Program-made: the position numbers and the translations under genes | Part shown: piece by piece, positions 42,803 through 53,906 of the stretch | How the letters are laid out: each line of letters starts with the position of its first letter | Numbering within the stretch: the stretch's first letter is position 1 | Notes under the pieces: model-generated | Databases searched by the model: none | The model's input: the letters and a program-made list of their open reading frames with translations, nothing else | Told to the model about the DNA's origin: nothing | Assembly: GCA_016793095.1 (NCBI GenBank) | Contig: JAEUJQ010000058.1 | Coordinates: forward strand, 62,001 to 126,000 | Direction: 5' to 3' | Origin: Myxococcaceae bacterium | GTDB lineage: Bacteria; Myxococcota; Myxococcia; Myxococcales; Myxococcaceae | DNA length: 64,000 nt

Positions 42803-44215
42803 ATGTCGACCTGGGCCATGTGGGGGTTGTTGGCGGCGCTGCTGGGCGCGCGTGGCGTGCTGGCGGCGGTCGAAGCGGCCCTGCAGTCCCTGTCCGATGC
42901 CCGCGTGAAGGTGATGGCGAAGGAGCGGCCGCGCCAGGGCTCCCGGCTGGTGCGCTTGAAGTCGGACGTCGAAGGGACCGCGGCGTCGCTGCGGGCCGGC
43001 ATGGTGCTGCTGGGGTTCACCGCGGCGGCCATCGGCGTGCTCGTGCCTCCCAGGATGCTGGACCTCGCCTTCCAGGATCTCGTGCGTCAGGGCGAGTGGC
43101 TGGTGTGGCTGACGCCGCTCGCTTCGGCGCTGCTGGTCGCGATGCTGGCGATGGTGATCGACGTGTCGTTCCGGTCGTTCGCCATCCAACGGCCCGAGGG
43201 CTGGGGGCTCAGCTTCTCGTGGGCGGGCGTGTTGACGGTGAAGGTGATGCGGCCGCTGGTGCGCCTCGCCATCTGGCCGGTCAACCTCGTGCTGGGCCTC
43301 TTCAGCGCGAAGGTGACGTTCGTCCCGCCGCCGCCGCCGCTGGAAGAGCTCGAACGTCAGCTCATCCGCCAGGCGCAGAACGAGGAGGTCGATCGCGGAG
43401 CGCCCCAGCTCATCCGCTCCATCTTCCGGCTCTCGGACAAGACGTGCCGCGACGTGATGGTGGCGCGGACCGACGTCGTCGCCATCGAGCTCGCGACGCC
43501 GATGCAGGACATCTTCCAGACGATCGCCGAGCAGGGGCACTCGCGCATCCCCGTCTACAAGGACAGCATCGACAGCATCGTGGGCATCCTCCACGTGCGC
43601 GACATCGTGCCGCTGCTCCAGAACCCCGACCTCATCGTCCTGCACGACCTGCTGCGACCCGCCGTGTACGTGCCCTGGGTGAAGCCCATCGGCGATCTGC
43701 TGCGCGAGATGCAGAAGCAGCGCATTCACATGGCGGTGGTGGTGGACGAGTACGGCGGCTTCTCGGGCATCGTGACGCTCGAGGACATTCTGCGCGAGAT
43801 CGTCGGCGACATCGGCGACGAGTTCGAGGAAGCGCCGATCCCGTTCGAGAAACAGCCAGACGGCAGCGTGCTGGTGGACGCGATGCTCGAGCGGGCCGAG
43901 TTCACGAAGGTCTTCAACTTCCAGTTCCCAGAGGGCGAGTACGAGACGCTCGGCGGCTTCGTCGCCCACCTCGCGGGCGTCATCCCCGAAGCGGGAGACC
44001 GCTTCACCTACGCAGGCTTCACCTTCGTCGTTCACTCGAAGGACGGGCCGCGCCTCGAGCGCATCAAGGTGTGGAAGCCGAAGGCGGGCTCGACCTCGAC
44101 GAGCCAGGGAAACCTGGGGCCCATGAACACGAGCACCAGCCAGGGCAACCTTCAGCCGGTGCCAGAGCGGCGGCCGAGCAAGGAGATTCCCCTCGTCACG
44201 CCGCCCGTGGGGTGA
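42803..44215 (+). CDS. CNNM/CBS/CorC-type transporter-associated membrane protein
   Basis: 470 residues from ATG 42803. Three or four membrane helices (about 3-22, 55-80, 95-120, 150-170) form the CNNM domain, followed by a CBS pair (about 220-345, with SRIPVYKDSIDSIVGILHVRDI and MAVVVDEYGGFSGIVTLEDIL) and the C-terminal CorC_HlyC domain (DAMLERAEFTKVFNFQFPEGEYETLGGFV). The family includes hemolysin-C-like and Mg/Co efflux proteins; transport of divalent metal is the likely role but not certain. A Ser/Thr/Gly-rich tail repeats STSQGNL twice. Confidence 0.92.
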   Translation: MSTWAMWGLLAALLGARGVLAAVEAALQSLSDARVKVMAKERPRQGSRLVRLKSDVEGTAASLRAGMVLLGFTAAAIGVLVPPRMLDLAFQDLVRQGEWLVWLTPLASALLVAMLAMVIDVSFRSFAIQRPEGWGLSFSWAGVLTVKVMRPLVRLAIWPVNLVLGLFSAKVTFVPPPPPLEELERQLIRQAQNEEVDRGAPQLIRSIFRLSDKTCRDVMVARTDVVAIELATPMQDIFQTIAEQGHSRIPVYKDSIDSIVGILHVRDIVPLLQNPDLIVLHDLLRPAVYVPWVKPIGDLLREMQKQRIHMAVVVDEYGGFSGIVTLEDILREIVGDIGDEFEEAPIPFEKQPDGSVLVDAMLERAEFTKVFNFQFPEGEYETLGGFVAHLAGVIPEAGDRFTYAGFTFVVHSKDGPRLERIKVWKPKAGSTSTSQGNLGPMNTSTSQGNLQPVPERRPSKEIPLVTPPVG

Positions 44216-44271
44216 GCTACCGCCTGCGCCGCGCCATGCGCACACCTCTCTGCCGGGTGGTCCACAGACAA

Positions 44272-44303
44272 CGGGCTTCGTCCCCTGAAGGAAACGAAGC
44301 CCG
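44272..44303. terminator. Bidirectional terminator
   Basis: A perfect 10-bp stem (CGGGCTTCGT with ACGAAGCCCG, 12-base loop) between the convergent CorC-type and pyrophosphatase genes; TTGTCTGT follows on the minus side. Confidence 0.7.
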
Positions 44304-44327
44304 CTCGACCTCGACCGCAGCTGGCGC

Positions 44328-46808
<2,481 letters not shown>

Positions 46809-46927
46809 CGCTTTGAATCCTCTGGGGTGAGAGAGAGCGGCGCGCCCATAGCACACCTCGTGCGCCCGCGCGCAAGGTCTTCACGCCCCTCGGCGTCCCA
46901 GTGGATCCACCGGGTTGTGCTGGTTCC

Positions 46928-47320
46928 TCAGGCGCGGGGGAGCAGCTTCGCGAGCTGCTCTTCGAGCGACGCGCGATCGTACGGCTTCCTGAGCCCACCC
47001 TTGAAGCCGTTGGCCAGGTGCTGGCTCAGCGCGGTCGCATCGAGCTCGCCGCTCGAGACGATGGCGCACACGGACCCGTCGAGCGCCATGAGGTCAGCGA
47101 GCGCCTCGTTCCCTCCAACGTGCGTCACGCCCACCGAGAGGTCGAGGATCACGACGTCGAACCGGGCGCCCAGCCACCAGGGCGTCGCGATAGCGGGTGA
47201 CCGCGGTCTCCCCGTCGGCCACCGTGTCCACACCTCGCAGCCGAGCAGCTTGAGCATGCGCGAGGCCGCACGCAGGATGTTGCGGTCGTCGTCCATCACC
47301 AGCACGCGGCCCCTGCTCAT
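46928..47320 (-). CDS. Receiver-domain protein with internal double frameshift
   Basis: 130 residues from ATG 47320. It is a stand-alone response-regulator receiver: VLVMDDDRN, phospho-acceptor Asp60 in FDVVILDLS, Ser in AIVSSGE and KP in GLRKPYD. Residues 33-53 (RWPTGRPRS to WWLGAR) do not fit the family; the same bases read in the next frame give VADGETAVTRYRDALVAGRP, the expected helix 2-strand 3 text. So a 2-base gain near 47225-47231 and a 1-base gain near 47163 compensate. Real mutation or sequence error. It starts 16 bases after the lipoprotein stop. Confidence 0.85.
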   Translation of the reverse strand: MSRGRVLVMDDDRNILRAASRMLKLLGCEVWTRWPTGRPRSPAIATPWWLGARFDVVILDLSVGVTHVGGNEALADLMALDGSVCAIVSSGELDATALSQHLANGFKGGLRKPYDRASLEEQLAKLLPRA

Positions 47321-47336
47321 CGCGCCTGCCACCCGC

Positions 47337-49451
47337 TCACGGACGGGCGATGGGCGTGACGATGAAGGAGCTGGCGTACGGCACGACCCGGGACGAGTAC
47401 TCCACGCGTGAGTTGAAGCCCGCCGTCACCGCGTTGATCTCGAAGACGTAGGGCTGGCCCGCGACGAGCAATTGGCTCGGCACCACGAACGGAGGCCCGG
47501 CGACCGAGACCGTGAACGACTCTGCGATGGCGGTGGGCATGCCCGCGACGCCCGTCAGGCGGTTGACGCCGATGAAGTACGTGTTGGGCGTGCCGAGGCT
47601 GGGCGGCGTCCAGTTGAGGGTCATGGTCCCCACGCTCGTGCGGTCGGAGGTGAACGGCGTGCCGTTGAGCGTGACGTTGGTGACGGGCCCGAGCCGCGGG
47701 GTGATGGGCGAGCTCGTGAGCGTGGCCATCGAGTCGAAGTGACCGAAGCCCGAGATCAGCGCGGCGGGGCCTGAAGTGCCCGCCACGGTACGCGGGGTGT
47801 CGACCACGAAGAAGACGCGGCCGGTGATGGCCCACCCCGAGGGGAAGGGCGTCACCAGCGTGAAGGAGCTCGGGGGCAGGTTCGCCGCCGGGATCTGAGC
47901 GAACCACAGGTCCACGACGCCCAGCGTGTTGCCGGTGGTCGCGGGGAACGGTGAGAGGACGAAGGTCCCGCGCGGGTTCGTCCCCGCCGGCAGCGAGAGC
48001 TGCAGCGCTGAGAACGCGTTCAGGTTCCAGTTGAACGACTGCGTCAGACTCGGGAGGGTAGGCGGGGAGAGCAGCGTCGCGCTCACGGTAGTGGTCTGGC
48101 CGTTCTGCTGCGTGAACGGCGGCAGTTGGCCGCCGGCGACCACGCCTCCCTGGAAGTATCCACCGTCCGCGACACCGCGGAACTGGAGCGCCCAGGTGTC
48201 GTCGCCCGCCGCCTGGCTGGCGAGCTCGACGCCGTTCATGTTGACCGACAGGTTGATGCTGGTGGCCCCCACCGTCGGCATCGTCGAGGAGAAGGACTGG
48301 AAGTTGTAGAAGGTGTTCCCCAGGTTCGGAGAGACCCAGACGATCTGATCCTGTCCATTGATCCACGGGAGCGCGCCCGTGAGGTTCAGGTTCATGGTGG
48401 TCGGGTTCACGTTCGCAACGGCCGCTCCGGCCCGTCCGACGTTGTACGAGTAGAAGGTGGTCTGCCGCGCCGTGGTCTGGAGGAAGGAGGCTCCGACCCG
48501 CATGAGGTACGGTCCCATTGGCACGTTGGGAACCCTGAACGTTCCATTGACCTGTCCTGTACCGGTCAGCACCGTGTACGAAGAGCCGTTCGGTACCCAT
48601 GCTTCGATCGCCACGGCCGAGAGGTTGAAGGGGCTCATCGCCGTCGTGCCGTTGACGAGGTAGTTGAGGCTCGTCACCGTGCCCGTGACGTCGCCTGCGG
48701 AGCCGCCCGCCGCGGAGCCGCCCGCCGCGGAGCCGCCCGCCGCGGAGCCGCCAGCCGCGGAGCCGCCAGCCGCGGAGCCGCCAGCCGCGGAGCCACCAGC
48801 CGCGGAGCCACCCGCCGCGGAGCCACCCGCCGCGGAGCCGCCCGCCGCCGAGCCGCCGCCAGAGCTGCGCATGCCGCTGTAGGTGCTGCCGCTGAACCCG
48901 CAGGTGGTGCTCGACACGGTGCAGTCCGCACAGGTGTCGCCGTTGCTGCCGCAGGTCGTGTTGAGCCGGTTGTCAGGCACGGCCTGGCAGGTGCCGTTCG
49001 GCAGGCAGCACCCCGAGCAGTTCGCCGACGAACAGCCCGTCGATCCACCAGCGGAGCCGCCAGCCGCGGAGCCGCCAGCCGCGGAGCCGCCAGCCGCAGA
49101 GCCGCCAGCCGCGGAGCCGCCAGCTGCCGAGCCACCCGCCGCCGAGCCACCCGCCGCCGAGCCGCCCGCCGCCGAGCCGCCCGCCGCCGAGCCGCCCGCC
49201 GCCGAGCCTCCGCCCACTCCTGAGGTGGGTTGGCACGTGCCGGAGTTGCAGACCGTCCCGAGGCTGCACGACGTGCACGCCGCGCCCTGGCGTCCGCATG
49301 CTGCCGAGCTGCTCCCTGTCTCGCAGACGCCGGTCGCCGAGCAGCAGCCAGTCGAGCACGTCGACGCGCTGCACTTCGGCGGCACTGGTGTACAGGCGAA
49401 GAACGCCGTGGGAAGCGCGACCGCGAGGATGGCGAGGCGAACCAGGTTCAT
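47337..49451 (-). CDS. Cys-rich lipoprotein with two Gly-Gly-Ser linkers
   Basis: 704 residues from ATG 49451, GGGGAG upstream. Lipobox TAFFAC, then a 12-Cys head (C-x4-C-x2-GCC-x3-GVC pattern), a GGSAA repeat linker, a shorter second copy of the same Cys-head, a second GGSAA linker and then about 430 residues of beta-rich, Ig-like and fibronectin-like domain (STSFTV-type strands, PASLGTPNTYF) with a C-terminal FnIII-like tail. A long cell-surface lipoprotein; the binding partner is unknown. The Cys head is almost the same as in the EEP lipoprotein at 53903. Confidence 0.8.
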   Translation of the reverse strand: MNLVRLAILAVALPTAFFACTPVPPKCSASTCSTGCCSATGVCETGSSSAACGRQGAACTSCSLGTVCNSGTCQPTSGVGGGSAAGGSAAGGSAAGGSAAGGSAAGGSAAGGSAAGGSAAGGSAAGGSAAGGSAGGSTGCSSANCSGCCLPNGTCQAVPDNRLNTTCGSNGDTCADCTVSSTTCGFSGSTYSGMRSSGGGSAAGGSAAGGSAAGGSAAGGSAAGGSAAGGSAAGGSAAGGSAAGGSAAGGSAGDVTGTVTSLNYLVNGTTAMSPFNLSAVAIEAWVPNGSSYTVLTGTGQVNGTFRVPNVPMGPYLMRVGASFLQTTARQTTFYSYNVGRAGAAVANVNPTTMNLNLTGALPWINGQDQIVWVSPNLGNTFYNFQSFSSTMPTVGATSINLSVNMNGVELASQAAGDDTWALQFRGVADGGYFQGGVVAGGQLPPFTQQNGQTTTVSATLLSPPTLPSLTQSFNWNLNAFSALQLSLPAGTNPRGTFVLSPFPATTGNTLGVVDLWFAQIPAANLPPSSFTLVTPFPSGWAITGRVFFVVDTPRTVAGTSGPAALISGFGHFDSMATLTSSPITPRLGPVTNVTLNGTPFTSDRTSVGTMTLNWTPPSLGTPNTYFIGVNRLTGVAGMPTAIAESFTVSVAGPPFVVPSQLLVAGQPYVFEINAVTAGFNSRVEYSSRVVPYASSFIVTPIARP
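48697..48857. repeat. 15-bp tandem repeat encoding GGSAA linker (second block)
   Basis: About ten imperfect copies of a 15-bp unit (GGAGCCGCCAGCCGC and variants) within the lipoprotein gene. Such arrays change length by slippage. Confidence 0.85.
49046..49209. repeat. 15-bp tandem repeat encoding GGSAA linker (first block)
   Basis: About eleven copies of the same 15-bp unit, variable in the third-position bases. It encodes the linker after the first Cys-rich head. Confidence 0.85.
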
Positions 49452-49549
49452 GTGAGGACTCCCCAGAGAGGCGCTCAACCCTAGCCGAACTCAACGGGGC
49501 GCGGAGGCTTTCCGCTCGCTCCTCAACTGGCAGGGGAGTGGTTTCGCTG

Positions 49550-49555
49550 TACCCT
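49550..49555 (+). promoter_or_regulatory. Candidate -10 element, leaderless start
   Basis: TACCCT, seven bases before ATG 49563; no ribosome site. Confidence 0.45.
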
Positions 49556-49562
49556 GTCGGCG

Positions 49563-51377
49563 ATGGCGAAGAACGAGTCGCGCATTCTCATCGTGGACGC
49601 CGATCAAGAGGCAGCCCAGCGCATCGGGCTCACCATCGACGGCGCCGGCTTTCCGGTGGCGTGGTGCACCTTCGCACCGCAGGAGTTCCAGGCGATGGCG
49701 CGGGACTTCAAGCCGACCCTGCTGATCGTCCACGCTGAGCTCGGCAGCCCGCAGCTCTCGACCCTGCTCGCGCGGCTCGACACCACCGGCGCTCCCGAGG
49801 TGCCCATCGCGCTGCTCTGCAAGGACACCCAGGAAGACGCCTTTGTACGCACCATGCGTACGGGCGTCGTCGAGATGATGCAGGAGCCCTTCAACGCCCG
49901 CTTGCATCTGTCACGCCTGCGCATGCTGGTGGCCGAGCTGCCCGAGCGCTCAGGCATCGTGCGCGGCCGAGGCGGTCCCACCGAGCTCAACGCGCTCTTG
50001 CAGCACGTCATGCGGGCCCGACGCACTGGTGGCCTCGTCGTCGGCGCCCAGGAGGACGGCCGCGCCTTCTTCGTGCGGGGCGTCCTCAAGAGCGCCAGGC
50101 ACCAGCAGCAGTCGATGCAGAGCGCGCTCGCGGCGATGTCCCGACTGACGGCGCCCTGGACGTTCACCGAAGGCGCCGAGGGCAGCGCGGGCGTCATCGA
50201 CTTCGAGACCGACGGCAGCAACGACCCGTACATGATGACGTACCGGGACAACGCGGTGCCGACGCGCACGACCACCGGCGAGGTGCCCGTCGTCATGGGG
50301 CAGCTGGCTCCCCTGGGCGCTCTGCCGCCAGGCCCCGCGCTCCCGCCGCTCCCGCCGCTCCCCGGCCCCTCACCGTCCGCGCCCGTGCCCGCGGCGGCGC
50401 CACCGAACGACGCCGAGGCGGCGCGCACCCCGATTCTCTTCGTCGATGATGACCCCGCCGTCGTCTCCATGCTGGCGGCGTACTTCACCAAGAAGGGCTA
50501 CCCGGTGAAGACCGCCAGCGACGGCGTCGAGGCCCTCTCCCTGCTCGCGGCGCATCCCTTCGACGTGGTGGTCGCCGACCTCAACATGCCGCGGCTCGAT
50601 GGCTGGGGCCTCCTGCGCCTGATCCGCGAGGACCTGCGCACGCACGAGGTGCCCGTCGCGCTCTTCTCGGCGCAGGACGACTACCGCGAGTCGCTGCGGC
50701 TGCTGCACTCTGGCGCGCAGGCCTACTTCCCGAAGACCCTTCGGCTGCCCGCTCTCGAAGCCCAGGTGAAGGAGCTGGTCGAACCCCGCCGCCGCTTCCT
50801 GCGCAACCTGCCGCTCGAGGGCGGCCTGCTCTTCAACTTCGGCGCGCTGGGCCCGCAGTGGGTGCTCAGGGCGCTCGCTGGCGGGGGCTTCTCGGGCGAG
50901 CTCGACGCACGAGACAGCTGGGCCTGGTGGCGCGCGTGGTTCGAGGGCGGCCGGCTCGCGCAGATGACGGCCAGGGCCGGCACCGCGACGATGACCGGCG
51001 ACCGGGCGCTCTGCACCTTCCTGATGGCGCGGCAGTCCGAGGGCACCCTGTCGAAGGTCGGGCATAGCCCCGACGAGGGCTTCAACCGCCACTCCACCGA
51101 GGCCACGCTCGCCCGGGTCGTGCCCTGGCTCAACGAGGACCAGAAGCGCACGCGCGAAGACCAACTCTCGAAGGCGAAGGCGCTCGTCCCCGACGAGGAG
51201 CTGTACCGGCTGTACCTCACCGTCGGCCCGCCGGCGTGGCTGCCCATCGCGCGGCTGTTGTGCGAGCAGCGGCTGACGCCCCTCGAGGTCATCAACCGCC
51301 TGCAGGTGACGCCGATGGAGGTGGCCGCCGTGGTGAAGGATCTGCTGCGGCGCGGTGTCGTCACGCTGGCGGCCTGA
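49563..51377 (+). CDS. Dual receiver/DUF4388 (PATAN) signalling protein
   Basis: 604 residues from ATG 49563. Layout: a degenerate receiver (1-125, no phospho-Asp: LLIVHAELGSP), a DUF4388 domain (about 135-215), a Pro-rich linker, a complete receiver (about 290-405; FVDDDPAVV, phospho-Asp in VVVADLNMP, Ser/Thr in FSAQDD, KP-like FPKTLRLP), and a second DUF4388 (about 420-600, with the PATAN helix at the end). Such proteins join phospho-transfer to a c-di-GMP or motility output in myxobacteria. Partner kinase not in the window. The small gene at 51381 follows within four bases. Confidence 0.85.
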   Translation: MAKNESRILIVDADQEAAQRIGLTIDGAGFPVAWCTFAPQEFQAMARDFKPTLLIVHAELGSPQLSTLLARLDTTGAPEVPIALLCKDTQEDAFVRTMRTGVVEMMQEPFNARLHLSRLRMLVAELPERSGIVRGRGGPTELNALLQHVMRARRTGGLVVGAQEDGRAFFVRGVLKSARHQQQSMQSALAAMSRLTAPWTFTEGAEGSAGVIDFETDGSNDPYMMTYRDNAVPTRTTTGEVPVVMGQLAPLGALPPGPALPPLPPLPGPSPSAPVPAAAPPNDAEAARTPILFVDDDPAVVSMLAAYFTKKGYPVKTASDGVEALSLLAAHPFDVVVADLNMPRLDGWGLLRLIREDLRTHEVPVALFSAQDDYRESLRLLHSGAQAYFPKTLRLPALEAQVKELVEPRRRFLRNLPLEGGLLFNFGALGPQWVLRALAGGGFSGELDARDSWAWWRAWFEGGRLAQMTARAGTATMTGDRALCTFLMARQSEGTLSKVGHSPDEGFNRHSTEATLARVVPWLNEDQKRTREDQLSKAKALVPDEELYRLYLTVGPPAWLPIARLLCEQRLTPLEVINRLQVTPMEVAAVVKDLLRRGVVTLAA

Positions 51378-51380
51378 GGC

Positions 51381-51809
51381 ATGGGCGCGCGCCTGTCATT
51401 CCCCGGAGCGCGGCTCGTGCACACGCTCGAGCCCGGCGTCTTCGTCGAGTGCGAACCGAACACCGGCCTCATCCTGCGGCGGCTCGAACTCGCCCCCGAC
51501 AACCCGCTGTACCCGGTGATGAGCCGTGACGACGCGGCGCCGCGCGCGAAGCGGGGGCAGCCGCCAGCGCCCGTCCGGCTGCTGGCCGGCCAGTACTACG
51601 TCGAGACCTTCGAGCGGACCCGCAGCGTGCGTCACCTCGCGGTCGGACCCGATGACGCGCGATGGACGACCGAGCTCGAGGTGCTCGAGGTGCTCGGCGC
51701 CCTCGAGGCGCTGCGGGCGCTGGGGCTCGACGACGCCGCGGTGGCCCTGGTGATGGGCGACCTCGACGCCGCGCGCGTGCAGTGGCTGCGCTGGCGTGAC
51801 GGGCCCTGA
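51381..51809 (+). CDS. Hypothetical protein (142 aa)
   Basis: 142 residues from ATG 51381, three bases after the receiver gene. Beta-rich first half with LRRLELAPDNPLYPVM, then a helical end (ELEVLEVLGALEALRALGLDDAAVALVMGDLDAARVQWL). No signal peptide or known motif. Spacing makes co-transcription with the receiver gene likely. No function assigned. Confidence 0.6.
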   Translation: MGARLSFPGARLVHTLEPGVFVECEPNTGLILRRLELAPDNPLYPVMSRDDAAPRAKRGQPPAPVRLLAGQYYVETFERTRSVRHLAVGPDDARWTTELEVLEVLGALEALRALGLDDAAVALVMGDLDAARVQWLRWRDGP

Positions 51810-51862
51810 CGCCAGCTTGCCTTGTGCCGCTGCGCCCCGCCCGCTATGGGACGGCGCGCACC

Positions 51863-53212
51863 ATGGCTGGCGACGACGACTACAAGCCCTCGACCGGCCG
51901 CTTCAAGCGCCTGGCCAAGCTCGCGACCCTCTCGGCGAAGCTGTCGACGGACGTCGGCGCGCGGGTGGTGAAGCGCTTCGCGAACCGCGACGGGGAAGAC
52001 CCGACGGTGTCGCTCCTCGGGCACGGCGCCGCCGAGAAGCTGGTGGCCACCCTGGGCGACCTCAAGGGCCTGGCGATGAAGATCGGCCAGGGCATCTCGA
52101 TGGACCCGGACCTGCTGACGCCCGAGATCCGCGCGGTGGTGGCGAAGCTGCAGAACCAGGCGCCGCCGATGCCCTGGCCCACCGTGAAGGACGTCATCAC
52201 GAAGGAGCTCGGCCGTCCGCCCGACGAGGCCTACGCGTCGTTCGAGCAGGAGCCGGTCGCCTCGGCGTCGCTGGGGCAGGTGCACCGCGCGGTGACGAAG
52301 GACGGCACCACGGTGGCGGTGAAGGTCCAGTACCCTGACATCGCGCGTGCCATTCACGCCGACCTCGACAACCTCGGCGCGATGGTGACCGTGGTGGCCA
52401 CCACCTCGCGCATGCCGCACGGCAAGGACTACTTCCGCGAGGTGCAGCAGGGCCTGCTCGAAGAGCTCGACTACGAGGTCGAGGCGGAGCGCTCGCGCAA
52501 GTTCGCCAGCACCCTCGGCCCGTTCCCCGATCTCAAGGTGCCGCGCGTCTTCGACGAGCTCACCGCCGAGCGCGTGCTGACGCTCGAGTACTTCGAGGGC
52601 GAGACGCTCAAGGAGTTCATCGCCCGCCTCGACCAGCACACCGAAGACGAGAAGTTCCGCATCGCCCGGCTGCTGACGCGCATGACGTGGGGGCCGTTCC
52701 TCTGCAGCGGCGTGGTGCACGCCGACCCGCACCCGGGCAACTTCATGCTGCTGAAGGACGGCACCCTGGGCGTGCTCGACTACGGCGCCATCAAGCAGAT
52801 GAGCGAGCCGTGGACGTACGCGAACCGGAAGCTCTTCGTGGCGCTCATGGGCGGCCCGGCGTACGACCCCATCGCCGACAGCGCGAAGGCGGGCATGGTG
52901 TTCGAGAACCCCGAGGCCGCGCGGCCCTTCGTCGCGACGGTGCTCGACATCGCCTGCCGCGCCGTCCGCACCGATGAGTTCGACTACGCCGAGGCGGCCA
53001 TCAACCGCGACATGCGCAACCACTTCCTCAAGAACGCGCTCTCGCTGGGCACCATCAAGCCCCCGAAGGAGGCGGTGCAGTTCTTCCGCGCCGTCGCCGG
53101 CATGAGCCAGAACCTCGAGAACCTGAAGGCGAAGGGCCCGTTCCGGTCGGTCTTCGCAGAGCTGCACGAGACCGTCACCCGGCACGGCCGGCCGCTGTCG
53201 GTCAGCTGGTGA
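51863..53212 (+). CDS. ABC1/AarF (UbiB-like) atypical kinase
   Basis: 449 residues from ATG 51863. The UbiB/ADCK marks are present: the KxGQ motif MKIGQGIS near 80, the Ala-rich nucleotide loop (ASASLGQVH), VAVKVQYP with the Lys, HADPHPGNFMLL as catalytic loop and LDYGAIK as DFG equivalent. No membrane helix at the C-terminus. These proteins assist ubiquinone or lipid metabolism. TATGGG lies twelve bases upstream. It overlaps the convergent ceramidase-like gene by eleven bases at the 3' end. Confidence 0.93.
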   Translation: MAGDDDYKPSTGRFKRLAKLATLSAKLSTDVGARVVKRFANRDGEDPTVSLLGHGAAEKLVATLGDLKGLAMKIGQGISMDPDLLTPEIRAVVAKLQNQAPPMPWPTVKDVITKELGRPPDEAYASFEQEPVASASLGQVHRAVTKDGTTVAVKVQYPDIARAIHADLDNLGAMVTVVATTSRMPHGKDYFREVQQGLLEELDYEVEAERSRKFASTLGPFPDLKVPRVFDELTAERVLTLEYFEGETLKEFIARLDQHTEDEKFRIARLLTRMTWGPFLCSGVVHADPHPGNFMLLKDGTLGVLDYGAIKQMSEPWTYANRKLFVALMGGPAYDPIADSAKAGMVFENPEAARPFVATVLDIACRAVRTDEFDYAEAAINRDMRNHFLKNALSLGTIKPPKEAVQFFRAVAGMSQNLENLKAKGPFRSVFAELHETVTRHGRPLSVSW

Positions 53213-53906
53213 GCGCTGGCGCCGCCGCGGGCTGACGGTAGTACCGCCACAGGAGGAACGTCGCGACCGCGCCCAGCAGGTGCCAGACGGCGTGGCCCTG
53301 CACGAGGCCGTGTGGGTCACAGACGAGGCGCAGCGTGTCGAGCGCCCAGATGGCGAAGGCGAGGCCCTGCACGGCGACCGTCGCGAGCAGCAGGCGCACC
53401 GGCCACGTGCGCCGGCCCCGCACGCGCAGCAGCACCTCGGTGACGAGGATGGCGACGATGACGAGCGCGAAGGCCCACCGGCGGAACACCGGCACGGTGA
53501 CGAGCAGCACGCCCAGCACGACGTTGAGCCCGACGTAGAGCGGCACGGCGCGGCGAGAGCCCAGGAGCGCGTCGAGGTTCACCGCGAACGCGAGCAGCAC
53601 CACGAGGTACATCGACTGCACGTCGAGCGTCTGGCCGAAGAAGGTGAGCGACGCGTGGTAGAGGCCGCTCGTCACCCCGACGAGGAAGACCGCGAGCGCG
53701 AAGAGCACCGCCTCGACGCTCCGAAGGCCCCCTGCGTTCTTCTGGCGCGCCCACTCCAGCGCCATGAAGGCGCCGACGAGGCAGAAGCCGAGGTTCGACC
53801 AGGTGTTGGACGGCTGGCGGATGAGCCCGTGACCCACGGCCTCGCAGAAGCACCCGTCGGGCATGCAGGTGGCGGGCGTGAAGTCGCTCCAGAAGGACGT
53901 GGTCAT
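53202..53906 (-). CDS. Ceramidase/CREST-family membrane protein
   Basis: 234 residues from ATG 53906, overlapping the stop of the lipoprotein gene (ATGA). Seven helices. CREST/alkaline ceramidase signatures: EAVGHGLIRQPSNTWSNLGF (start), SGLYHASLTFFGQTLDVQSMY with Ser-x3-His, and the end HGLVQGHAVWHLLGAVATF with two His, which form the metal-binding site. Homologues cleave ceramide or N-acyl lipids; a sphingolipid-like substrate fits since some myxobacteria make ceramides, but this is inference. Upstream is the exo-endo-phosphatase lipoprotein. Confidence 0.85.
   Translation of the reverse strand: MTTSFWSDFTPATCMPDGCFCEAVGHGLIRQPSNTWSNLGFCLVGAFMALEWARQKNAGGLRSVEAVLFALAVFLVGVTSGLYHASLTFFGQTLDVQSMYLVVLLAFAVNLDALLGSRRAVPLYVGLNVVLGVLLVTVPVFRRWAFALVIVAILVTEVLLRVRGRRTWPVRLLLATVAVQGLAFAIWALDTLRLVCDPHGLVQGHAVWHLLGAVATFLLWRYYRQPAAAPALTS

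Noticed and set aside
48697..49209. Possible CRISPR array in the GGSAA repeat region
   Set aside because: The repeats are 15-bp coding units with no unique spacers and keep the reading frame.
48126..49223. Plus-strand Arg/Ala-rich frame across the lipoprotein linker
   Set aside because: It arises from the repeat, with no signal or family match.
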